Assembly (NCBI RefSeq): GCF_945859705.1
Contig: NC_079134.1
Coordinates: forward strand, 42,648,402 to 42,712,401
Reading direction: 5' to 3'
DNA: 64,000 bases
Source of the DNA: Episyrphus balteatus
Lineage: Eukaryota; Arthropoda; Insecta; Diptera; Syrphidae
Positions 46,240-56,731 of this stretch are shown here, piece by piece. Made by a program: the position numbers and the translations under genes. The notes beneath the pieces were generated by a model. The model saw only the letters and a list, made by a program, of their open reading frames with translations, was not told the DNA's origin and ran no database searches. How positions within the stretch are numbered: the first letter of the stretch is position 1; every line of letters starts with the position of its first letter.

Positions 46240-49200
46240 TTACACAGAGACATTGCAAAAAAGCAAACTTATCTTTATTTCTAAACTAAAAGAACAAATG
46301 TAAACAAAAAACAAATCATATTGTCGAATTTGCTAAAAAAAATAAAAATAACACAAATGCGCGGATATTTGAACCAAAACGTTACACAAGCCCGATGGAA
46401 CGTATGAAATAAAATATCACACCGATACTTTTTTCATAATCATTTATAAATATTAGATATATATGAAATCCTCTACCAAATAACCGATGAGTTAAATTTC
46501 CTGAAAGTTTGCAAATAATTATAAAATTGTGTTGATCTTGATAAAAGATAATCCACACTATCATCTTCTTATATCTTTTGCAACGGTAATTTGATTTAAG
46601 AATGAAGGAAGTATACACTTTAGTGTTTGTTTTTTGTCCCACTATCTACTATAAAAAGGTGAACAAAAAAAAAACCAAAGATCAAATTTTTGTTCAGATT
46701 ATAAAAAAAAATAAATAAAATAAAAAATAACTAACAATTTGCTATATTTAACTCTACAGCATGAATGAATTTAAAAGTATCATATCAATTAAAAAAAAAA
46801 GTAAACAATTTTAATTTGTAAGGTGTCAGATTAAGAAACAAAAATCTAAAAGCAAACATTTTGTTGTTACGTAGGGCATAAATGCTAGAAGATGATTTTG
46901 CAAAAAAAAAAAATTAAAGAGGAATGCAATTTTATAAGGTAGATAAAATAGGATATAGAGCTTCACTGAGTGATAAACAAAGCACTGTTGTGAGTACTTG
47001 TAAATTTTTTGAAAACAAAATTTTACTTTCGAATTAATTCCAATACTCAGTCACATCAAAAACGACTTCAGATCAAAACTAAAATTGAAATAACTCCCCT
47101 TTAAAAATCCATGATCGCTTCAATGATTTTCCAATCACAAAAAATACACTTCTTGAGAATGTAAACCATGTAAATTAAAGATATATGCGTTGAAGATAAT
47201 AATTTACGACAGAAATGAAATAGAACAAACAAAAATACAAAAATAAAAACATACAAATTAAGAGGCGATCTACACGTACTTAATTATCTTTAGGTATACA
47301 ATTCTATTGAAGGTTAATTTAAAGGCTTGATAGATACGTTCATATATGAATTTTTCACGCTTGATGTCTTTATGCTCAGTTGTAGTGTTGTCTTTTATGT
47401 GGTAAACAACTTTTAAATGGGTGATAAAAAGCTTACTAATTTATTTAAATGTCAAGTTTGGTCAACATTTTTATGAGGTGCATACGTTCATATATTTGCT
47501 TAGATATTGACTTAAAGTTCATAGAATTTAACCATTTTAATCCAACACATTACAAAATGTTTGTAGGTTTGAACATTATACTGTGTAATAAGAACTTGGC
47601 GACCCGACAGAAGTTGCCTTATGCAAATAGAAATTTTGTTTTAAAAAGATACTTGCTCTGAGTTGGAAAAGAGTTTTCGAATGGGGGATACAACTCCTAG
47701 CCAAATTTAACACTATACTTCTTGCATGACGAAGATATTTTGGAAAACAAGTTTCAAAAACTCGTTCAATATTTTTTGTGTTTTAGACGAAAAAATTATT
47801 ATTTTGCAAAAATTAAAGAAGTAGTTTTTTCACAAAAAAACGAATTGTTTCTTTAAAACTATTTCCATACAACACGATGTATTAATGATTCCCAAAGGCT
47901 TTTGTATAAAATCTATTTAGTTGTCCGAGAGCAAGTAAATAATAAAAATAATAAAAACAATGAGCACAAAATTTTTCTAAGCAAACAAACAACCGTCATT
48001 TATCGTCACAAAAAAAAAAATAAAAATGTGTCAAAAAAGTGCGGAAACAAGCTTAATAGGAATGACACAATTCCAAACTTCCTAACAAGTCCCAACTTTT
48101 TCCTATTCTTCATTATCGTTTTGTCATGTTTCGTTCTTATCTCAAGTTCGAAGTTTATTAAGAATGAAAAGGTAACTCGTCGTATCGTATCTATTCGTTA
48201 CTTTTTTTCAATATATGCCAGCGTGTTTGGAAATCTACATTCTACAATACAAGCGCATTCAGAATAGAATTCTAAATCATGAAGTTATCTAGTAAAATTT
48301 AGTTTTCATTTGCAAAGCTTAGAAAAATGATATTGACAAATACAAATACAGTTTACTTCTTGCCTTCTTCTTATTTTCTTCATTTTCTTCTTAAAATTCC
48401 AGTACGACTATTTTTAAGGGCAATATAGTCACTTGAAAAAGATCAACAATTTTAGAAATTTTTTTTTTATCCTTTAATATTTTCCGCTTGTTTAGATCAA
48501 ATTAACACAAAAATCAAATCAAATTTTTTCTCCACTTAAGAGGTTACTTGTGGGTAACCTCTTTATATATTCTATTTTTTTTCCAAGCTTCAAAAATGTA
48601 CTCATATTTCCAAATCCGAACCGCTTTCACTCAAACTTTATAGTTCAATATAGCCATTGCAAGCCAAAACTTTATTTAAATAGTTTTAGACCAATAATTT
48701 TGGACTAAAAAGAGATATTCATATTTATGAAGGACAGAATAGTTGACCAACAATTTTTAGTTATAATTTATCATGTAACAGCTTTATTTTGCTATACGAT
48801 CCACGTGAGAGCAATGCTTAAACAATACTTTCAAAATCAATTTTAAGAAATTAAACACGGGAACCGAAAGATTCGATTGAATCGGATAGCTGAATGCGGT
48901 TGAAAACCCGTCAATTTTTTCACTTCATAATATCACAGAATGGTATTTGATCTAAATGGCTACAACTTTTAAGGACAGAAAAAACCTGCAAAACCTAATT
49001 ATGACTTGTTACACTTGATAGCAAACGTGAATGAAATAATTGAATGCTCCAAATTTCACAAAAGAAACAAACTCAAGCTTAAAATCTATTTGACCATGTT
49101 CACAGTTACAAGTTATTTGTTAGAAGCAGGAACTTAATCCAACAGTCACCGTCATCTTCTATTACTAATTTCAAAGACAAATACAAAAAAAAAAAACTTC

Positions 49201-49898
49201 ACCGTGTTCACTAACCCAATGTAACAACCTCACTATAATAAATAAAAAAAATTCATTCATTTATTATATTCTCAATAGAATAAAAACTGCATTATTTACG
49301 TGTATGTAAATTTTTTGTTCAAATTTAAATTAATTAAAACAAAAAAAATAAAAAAAGTCAACAACAACAACGTCGTCGTCAGTTGTAGAAAGTTATTCCT
49401 AAAGTGTCACTGAACTATTGCATTAATTTATAAACTCGACCTATGCTACTTGGTACAACAAAGTTGAGGTTTTCAAATTTATAATGAAAAATGGGTCCGG
49501 TTTTTTTTATTTTTTGTTTTTCAATCAAAATGTTGTTAGCAATACAACTCAATGAAGTATCAAAAATATCTTCATTCCTGACTGAACACAAATTGAAATT
49601 ATTACCGACGGCAAAAAAGATAAAATATAACTGATTTATGGACAAAATTAAAGTTAAAAATAAAAAACAATTTAAACCAAATCGAAAACGGACACACAAT
49701 TATATCACCCAATTGGAAATTTCAGTTAAAAAAAAAAAAGAAATAATTATCTATTTTAAATTAAACAAAACAAAAAATATATAACAAACTCTCTTCACAG
49801 ACCACCAAAACCACACAATCCACCCAAGAGCCCCAAACAAATCGCCATTTAAAACCACCATAAATATATAAAAACTCTTCCATCGAATCCAACACAGC
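46240..49898. other. Intergenic; right part probably 3' UTR of the minus-strand gene
   Basis: AT-rich DNA with no convincing gene. Minus-strand AATAAA candidates (TTTATT on plus, e.g. near 49260) could end the transcript of the ORF that stops at 49899. The 121-codon frame at 47902-48267 has compositionally biased, probably random sequence. Confidence 0.45.
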
Positions 49899-52800
49899 TC
49901 ATCGCACAATATTTAATAATTTCTTAATTATACGTTTTTTATATTTTTTTATAATACGATTCGCATGATAGAATTCAGATAAATTACCCTGCACGTATTT
50001 TGCGTGTAAATACTTTAAAAACTTTTCGTTTTGAAATTTTTTCAAATTATCAGGTACAATCTCTTCGTGGTGTATTGATGGTGTGGTCACAACTTTCGAA
50101 GATTCTAATAACAATTCACTACAACAACTATTACTACTTGTACTATCATCAAATGTGACAATAGCATTAGTCGATGTTGTTGTTGTTGTTGTGGTTGTTG
50201 ATAGAAAAGTTTTAACATTATCTTTTTTTGTATCTTGTTGTGGTACAATTCCATCAAACATTTCGTGTAATTGTTGATTGTTGTCATTTTCGTCATTTTG
50301 ATTGTTTTTGTTACTATTTTTGTTGTTGTTGGGGCTACTAATTGAAATTTGTTGTTGCGTTAAACAATTTTGTTCAATCAACGACGAAGAGGAACTATGA
50401 CTATGACGATCATGACCACGACCATCATCATACAATAATTTTGTTGCTTTTGCTGCTGTTGGGCACGATATAGACCCATCAGCTGCTGCTGTTACTTCTA
50501 ATGGCGATAGCGGTGGTGAAGGTGGTGGCGGTGATGATGGCAATGGTGGAGGAGTTAAAAGCGATGGTGGTGGTGGAGATGATGGTAATGGTGGTTGTAT
50601 GAGAGGATTAATAGAACTTAAATTAAAATTATTGTTATGCTCGACTGAATTGTCAAGCGGCAAATTACTCACCTCAGTTGTTGGTGAATGTGAACGTGAA
50701 CGAGAACAACAACGTCGACGTTTTAAATGCTGCTGTTCAATATCATTTGAAATTGGAGTGAATTGTATATCTTGATTATTATTTTCACTACTACTACCAC
50801 TATTGTTATTATTGTTATAATTATTATTGTTATCATTTAATATTTCTACCAGATCTTCTGCTTCTTCTTCTCGATCATCATCATTGACATTGATGATTTT
50901 GTTGCTGTTGTTACTACTGCTGCTGTTTTCCTGTTCTTGTTGTTGTTCTTCTTCCTGTTGTTGTTGTAATTGTACTGATTCATCTACAAAATTTTCTAAT
51001 ATATTTTCATTGATATCACATTGAACAACAAATAAATTATCACTATCTAATATTTCATCTAAATTAATAACTAATACATCGCGATCGAAGGAACTATTTA
51101 AGGCATTCTTACAAAGGTCACTTAGCTTTGGTATGACAGAGGTGGAGGAGGAATTTGAGGTGGTGCAATTAGAATCAGAGGTAGATGATAATAATGGTAC
51201 ATTAACCTCATTATCAACGACGGTGGTTATTATATTAGAATTATTATTTGTATTCTTGTTATTGTTAAATAAATTAACAATATCACTGCGAGGTCCAAGG
51301 ACACGTTTACGAAATTTTTCCGAATTTATTAACGATACGCAAAGACACTTGAGAGATTGTGGATTATATTGCTGTAAAATGTTGTTACTACCGCTGGTGT
51401 TATTAAAGGTGGGTTGTTTTGGTTGTTTTTTAACACGACGACGAATAAATTTTCGTCGAACAATTTTTAATTTTCTATGATGCCGTCGTACAGTAAAACG
51501 TTGTTTTGTGGTACGAAAACGTTTTGAATTTTGACATTTTCTTCGCATTGACGAAACCGACAACGACGACGACGATATTGACTTCTTTTCTCTTTGGATT
51601 GATTGATTACGTTGTTTCTTTGGGTATTTCTCTGCTTCTTCCTCAATATTTTCTTCTCCATCGTTCTCTTTAACATTTGGCATTTCTTCTTTAATAAGAA
51701 CATCATCCTTCTCCAACTTTGTCGTCATGGTTGAAGGAATATTAGCTACATGACAATCATCATTTAGACTAACAATATCTTTGTTAGATTTTTCAATATC
51801 AATTATAATATCGGGCAAGTTTATGTACTGATCTGATTCAACAGTACTGTCTACTGTTATGCCAACATGAATTTTTGGTCTAGATGTGGATGAGAAGGAT
51901 CCTTTGAATTGAAGATGATTTTCCATTACCGGAGGTGGAGCGCCGCCATTATTATCTTGAGCAAAGTGATCTGAATTTAAATGCATTTGCTCCATGAAGG
52001 GCACTTCGGTGGCGGCATTCATTTCATCTTCATCCTCATTCCAGGAGGTTAGGAAATCCCTTAAGCTTTGACTTTTAATTTTAGTATCAACTTGCTGTTG
52101 ATAGGATTCTTGGTGGGCAGCAGCTTCGGCGGCATTTGAATATCCTGAATAGGGATGATAGTAATGATGATTGTATGAGGAAGTTGACGAAGATCCAGAT
52201 GATAATGAAGATGGTGACTCGGTTTGGTGTTGTTGTTGCTGTTGTTGATGATGATGGTGATGATGTTGCTGTTGTAAGTACCTTGGACTATTATAGTCAA
52301 CTGTTGATGAATGTGACAAACTATATTCTCCTGTTTGTTGCTGTTGTTGCTGATGATGATGATGATGAAATGCTGCTACCGGGTTATTATTTATCGCCTG
52401 TTGATATGAATTCCCGCTGAGATCAGTGTAAACTTTTCCTGAAGCAGTTACTCCTGCTACCACACCTCCCGCTGTCGTAGATGATGGGTTACTTTGAGGA
52501 GAATTTCCATAGAGATCATTGTTATAATCGACAGCATTTTGATGTATAGGATACTTGACATATTGCTGCGGATAAAATGTGGTTGTTGAACTTTGCGAAG
52601 GATGGTGTGGTGGTGGCGGTGGACAACAACTTTGATTTGAAGCCATTGCCCCAGCAGCAGCGGCAGCAGCAGGATATCCTGTAGTTTGATATTGCATTGG
52701 CATTGAATGTGACGACGGCCACATTGTATTGTGTTGTTTTGCTGCTGCTGCCGCCGCTACTGCTGCTGTGCTAGTGCCATTAACATACGCTGAATAAGTA

Positions 52801-53861
52801 CCACCACTTCGACAACTACTACTATTTGGATATTCATTTCCACTGCTGTTGCTGCTACTATTCCACATCCATCGGCTGCTGTCCTCGCAGACACTTTGGC
52901 TTTGATATGTATGCTGATGTTGATGTTGATGTCCTGCTGTGACAACTGGCGGGTAACTGCTTTGTGGGGGGTGGTGGTGAAAGGCGTTGTAGTTAGTAGG
53001 ATATTGAGGCGCACGAGCAGTCATCATTTTGCTACTACTGCTACCATATGGCATGGAGCTACTGCTGCTTCCAGCATCTGGTATTGTTTTCATCATTGTA
53101 ACGCCCTTTTGGGCTGACGACGACGACGACGAAGAAGGATGATGATAATGGGGATGATAATAAGGATGGTGATATGAAGCATATCCATATTCTGGTGGTG
53201 GTATTTTTTGTTGTTGTGAATGCTGATGATGTTGCTGTTGCTGATGTTGTTGTTGTTGGGCAGCAACTAGTTTATTATATTTGTACTGTTGTTGAAGTTG
53301 ACTTTGGTGGTGATGGTGTTGATGGTGGTGGTATTGTTGTTGTTGCTGTTGTGTATAATGATGATGCTGTTGTTGTTGTTGTTGTTCATAGGCTAATGCA
53401 GCAGCATAATAATTTGCACTTTCAGGTGCGTTACTTTGACTATAACTGCCACTGTAACAGCTGTTTTGACTATACGCATGCTGTTGATGTTGAACTTTTG
53501 CACTATTCGAAGGAATTACTACATTTCCCGCCATAACCTTTGTCGTCGTCTTTCCCATGCCTGTTCTCTCTTTGAATTCAGCTTCAGCATCATATGGATA
53601 TGCACTAGATACTTTACCACTACTGCCATATGGATCGTAGGTATTGTAGGGTGGTGGGACGACAGCCCCCCGTTGACAACTAGCAGCAAGTGAATCTTTA
53701 TAAAAGGCAGTATTATATCTTCCACTTGGAATTGCTGATGCTGTTGGTACTGTAGTTCCACTACCAACAACACCTCCTGTTGCTGCACTTGGCACAATTC
53801 CAATACCAACACCAACACCTACACCACCTCCACCACCAGCATTTGCATAGTTTGGATCCAT
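49899..53861 (-). CDS. Large low-complexity, probably nuclear protein (1320 aa), Q/H/N/S-rich
   Basis: A single uninterrupted 1320-codon frame begins MDPNYANAGGGG and ends KKYKKRIIKKLLNIVR. The N-terminal half (about 120-590) is Tyr/Ser/Pro-rich with poly-Q, poly-H and poly-A runs. A non-repetitive block at about 599-613 (SLRDFLTSWNEDEDE) and another at 663-690 (KIHVGITV...PDIIIDIE) look like short conserved motifs. An Arg/Lys-rich cluster (about 773-813) could be a nuclear localisation signal. The C-terminal third has poly-N, Glu-rich and Pro-rich tracts, with a basic tail. CAG/CAA mixing in the Q runs argues for selected coding rather than simple slippage. Inference: a transcriptional or chromatin regulator. 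I recognise no domain and no gene name. The start is the first ATG after a predicted acceptor. Confidence 0.85.
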   Translation of the reverse strand: MDPNYANAGGGGGVGVGVGIGIVPSAATGGVVGSGTTVPTASAIPSGRYNTAFYKDSLAASCQRGAVVPPPYNTYDPYGSSGKVSSAYPYDAEAEFKERTGMGKTTTKVMAGNVVIPSNSAKVQHQQHAYSQNSCYSGSYSQSNAPESANYYAAALAYEQQQQQQHHHYTQQQQQQYHHHQHHHHQSQLQQQYKYNKLVAAQQQQHQQQQHHQHSQQQKIPPPEYGYASYHHPYYHPHYHHPSSSSSSSAQKGVTMMKTIPDAGSSSSSMPYGSSSSKMMTARAPQYPTNYNAFHHHPPQSSYPPVVTAGHQHQHQHTYQSQSVCEDSSRWMWNSSSNSSGNEYPNSSSCRSGGTYSAYVNGTSTAAVAAAAAAKQHNTMWPSSHSMPMQYQTTGYPAAAAAAGAMASNQSCCPPPPPHHPSQSSTTTFYPQQYVKYPIHQNAVDYNNDLYGNSPQSNPSSTTAGGVVAGVTASGKVYTDLSGNSYQQAINNNPVAAFHHHHHQQQQQQTGEYSLSHSSTVDYNSPRYLQQQHHHHHHQQQQQQHQTESPSSLSSGSSSTSSYNHHYYHPYSGYSNAAEAAAHQESYQQQVDTKIKSQSLRDFLTSWNEDEDEMNAATEVPFMEQMHLNSDHFAQDNNGGAPPPVMENHLQFKGSFSSTSRPKIHVGITVDSTVESDQYINLPDIIIDIEKSNKDIVSLNDDCHVANIPSTMTTKLEKDDVLIKEEMPNVKENDGEENIEEEAEKYPKKQRNQSIQREKKSISSSSLSVSSMRRKCQNSKRFRTTKQRFTVRRHHRKLKIVRRKFIRRRVKKQPKQPTFNNTSGSNNILQQYNPQSLKCLCVSLINSEKFRKRVLGPRSDIVNLFNNNKNTNNNSNIITTVVDNEVNVPLLSSTSDSNCTTSNSSSTSVIPKLSDLCKNALNSSFDRDVLVINLDEILDSDNLFVVQCDINENILENFVDESVQLQQQQEEEQQQEQENSSSSNNSNKIINVNDDDREEEAEDLVEILNDNNNNYNNNNNSGSSSENNNQDIQFTPISNDIEQQHLKRRRCCSRSRSHSPTTEVSNLPLDNSVEHNNNFNLSSINPLIQPPLPSSPPPPSLLTPPPLPSSPPPPSPPLSPLEVTAAADGSISCPTAAKATKLLYDDGRGHDRHSHSSSSSLIEQNCLTQQQISISSPNNNKNSNKNNQNDENDNNQQLHEMFDGIVPQQDTKKDNVKTFLSTTTTTTTTSTNAIVTFDDSTSSNSCCSELLLESSKVVTTPSIHHEEIVPDNLKKFQNEKFLKYLHAKYVQGNLSEFYHANRIIKKYKKRIIKKLLNIVR

Positions 53862-53908
53862 TATCGTTTAGAGCCGTTCATCGGATTTCAAATACAACAA
53901 TCTTCAAT

Positions 53909-54564
53909 CTAGGAAATCTAGAACCAAAAAAAACAGATACAAAACAAAAAAAAAAACATAATCAAAAATTAGACCCAAATAACATTCTGATATGAGACTG
54001 ATACTAAATTATTACTACGAAAAACACGTAAGGGTGATTATGGAGGGGTAGTAGTTAGGTTTATGAATGTGATGATGATCAAGAATTGAATTAAAACAAA
54101 AAAAAAAAATAGTAGAAGCAGAAGATACAAAAAAAAAAAAAACGGTTTTGTTCTAATTTTAGAGGATTTGTTTTGGTTTTGTGAGAGAGCGCACCCGAGT
54201 TATCTATCTATAAATGCGATTATTTTATTATTATTATTGCTAGCGCCTTTGCCCTCGGGTGACCATAGCAACTTGTGTGTGCATGACACACAAATAGAAG
54301 AAAAAAAAAATAAATGATTTCTATTTTTTTTTTTTGTGCTTCTACTCTAGCAAGCTCTAGTAAGTGTATGGTGCAGTGGTGGCTCCCCACTTTGGGTAAA
54401 CACGAAACATATTTCACATGAGAAAAAAAATTGAAAAAAAAACAGCTTGAGCTTGAGGAATGGAATTTTGTTGGTAGTTTTTTTTTTTTGTATTTTGTTT
54501 TTTTGCATGAAATGAAAAACTGATTTTTTGAAAAAGTAATTTGAATATTTTTTTGATAACTTAC
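53909..54564 (-). other. Candidate 5' UTR intron of the 1320-codon gene
   Basis: On the minus strand a consensus donor (caatcg|gtaagttatc, exon ending at 54565) faces an acceptor with a T-rich tract (ttctagatttcctag) whose exon would start at 53908, 47 bp before the ATG. No in-frame upstream ATG is needed. Confidence 0.5.
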
Positions 54565-55707
54565 CGATTGTAATTTGAAGTCGTTTTTTTGAATATGAGA
54601 GGGGGGTAAATTTTAAGAAGTTTTTAATTCTATTTTTTTTAGGGGGAGAAGAACGAAAAATTCTAGACGTGTCAGCAAAAACACACGAAAAGGTGTACGA
54701 CGATTTGATGAGTACTGTGACGAGTGGTGGATATGCTAGTTGGCTCTGTGACTACTTAGGTTGTTTCTCTCTGCTGCTGTTGCTGCTTCTATATCATGGT
54801 TGGTTGTGTGGTGTACTGGTGTTTGGTTGTTGTCGTCGTAGTATTCGTTGTCGTCGTTGTCGTTCGTAGCTTTTTAGTTGTTGTCGCTCTGTTTGTCGTT
54901 TTGGGTTTTGGATATATTCGTACAAGTGCGAGTGGTGCAAATGCAAAGGTGCTGTTTTGCTGTGTGCTAGTTATGTTATATTTTGACATGTTTTTCTTTT
55001 CTTTTTGAGTTTATTTTTTTTTTGTATTTTTGCCTGCTGTTTTGTTGAAAGGGTGAGTTTTTTGTTGTGACAGCAGCTGATGGGTGGTAAAAGTGATGCC
55101 AGCTTTTGAAGCTTTTGGATATAAAAGTTAGTTAAGATACAAGATTATAACAGTAAAAGTATAAATTTGAAAGATACTTACTTGACCAGTTGAGTTTGAT
55201 AGAAATATACACAAGAGAACCGAATTGCACTAAATACACTGGTTAATAGGGTTTTTGCCAAAAGAACTTAAACATACTTTTCTGAAGGTTTTTGGGGGGT
55301 TGAACTTAAATCTGAAGTCAGAAAAGTTTGATTGGCCTTCGTTTTTGAAATAATACCGTTATAAAATGTCAAGAAACGTCAACTTCGTTTTCGAGGTTCT
55401 ACTTTTATGTGAGGTAATTCATTACAATCAATTTGTAACAATACATTACCTTTATCTGGTTACTTAGTTTTATTGTTTCAAAATCTGTTTAAAACTACGA
55501 CATTTCTTTGATTGCCCGAGATATCTAAAATTAAAGTAAGTCAAAAAATTAAACTTTTCCAATCAAATTTTTCTGGTTTCGGATACGAGTTCAGGTATAA
55601 ACCGTCAGAAGAGTATATGTATTTTGTTTCTTGTTGCAAAAAAGAAGTTCAATTTTGTTGACCAGTGGTATTAATATCCACTCATAATTTTTGGAAAGTT
55701 GCCTTAA
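54565..55707 (-). promoter_or_regulatory. Probable 5' UTR exon(s) and promoter region of the 1320-codon gene
   Basis: The sequence is richer in CAA/CGA triplet-like repeats than its surroundings (54770-54900). A second strong donor occurs on the minus strand (ggtcaa|gtaagtatctt, near 55183), suggesting an alternative or additional first exon. I cannot place the transcription start. Confidence 0.4.
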
Positions 55708-56488
55708 CCCTTTCGAACCCAAGCTATGAAAATCAATATTAAAAAATGTTTCTTCACTATTATCGTGTCAAACACATCACAACTAAGAAATATGAATAGC
55801 AAAAAGTTATGTTCCAAAATAAAAAATAGCAAAACTAATGTGTTAAGCCAAAACACAAAACACTTTCTGGATTAACATTTTTAATAAATATAATATAATT
55901 ATAAGGACAAATTTATTTGATTCGTCTTAAGATATGTAAAGGATATTTTTTTTTATTTCTTTCATGAATAAGGAGACATGAATATGGGGGATTGTTTCCC
56001 ACCATTTGTTTTTATTTAATTCATTAGAATACAATAATACAGTTATTTTTTCCGGGTCTGGAGCGAAATAATTATAAGGACACATCTGATTTTTGCACTA
56101 AAAGTGAGGTTTAGCGAGATCAAATGTAAACAAAAGTAAGCAAAACAGTTAGAAAATGAATTTAAACCCATTATGACCATTTCATAAGTAAAATTTTTCG
56201 GTTATTTTAAAATAAGGCGTGAAAAACCCTTGATCCAGCCAGAAATGGGCAAAATCGAAGCCTACCATGAATAGGGCTTGTGTGAATGGGAAAAACTGGA
56301 GGATTAGAAAGGTCCAATTGTGTATTTGATAATTTAATTTACAAAGGTGACATGTATGGTTAACTAAAACGATCAGGGAGGAAGACTTTGGTCGAAGAGA
56401 GAGCCAAAAGTGACATAAAATGAATTATTTTTCGTGAGAATTTGACAGCAAGAGAAATTTTCGACAAAATGAAATTGGAAGTGAGAGT

Positions 56489-56692
56489 TGTTACAATATT
56501 AAAAGAAACACATTCAATCTCTATTGAGTTTAACAAGGAACTAACTTTATTAAAAGCGAAATAAGAAAGAATATAAAGTAACATAGTAATTCAAATCATA
56601 AAGCTTTAGTATAAGAGAAAGAGTTCATTTAATAGTACAGAGTATTGTATTGCGAGTTGCCATTAGAGTACAAATTCAAATTATCTTCAATA
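56489..56692 (-). repeat. 3' LTR of the copia element (204 bp)
   Basis: On the minus strand it starts tattgaagataatttg and ends ttgtaaca. It matches 60808-61011 base for base as far as I can read. Confidence 0.92.
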
Positions 56693-56704
56693 CTTCCCCT
56701 CAAC
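56693..56704 (-). other. Polypurine tract
   Basis: Minus-strand gttgaggggaag abuts the 3' LTR, as required for plus-strand priming. Confidence 0.8.
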
Positions 56705-56731
56705 ACAATATCTCTTAAAAACACATTTTAA

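Noticed and set aside
47902..48267. 121-codon Asn/Lys-rich ORF
   Set aside because: Composition reflects AT-rich DNA, and there is no start context or homology signal.
48538..48563. Terminator-like hairpin (agaggttac...gtaacctct)
   Set aside because: Rho-independent terminators do not apply in this nuclear genome, and no transcript is known here.
52136..53693. Several plus-strand ORFs rich in Val/Asp
   Set aside because: They are complements of CAG/CAA/CAT repeats in the 1320-codon minus-strand gene.
54669..55008. Overlapping Val/Leu-rich frames on the plus strand
   Set aside because: They arise from GTTGTC-type simple repeats in the probable 5' UTR of the minus-strand gene.
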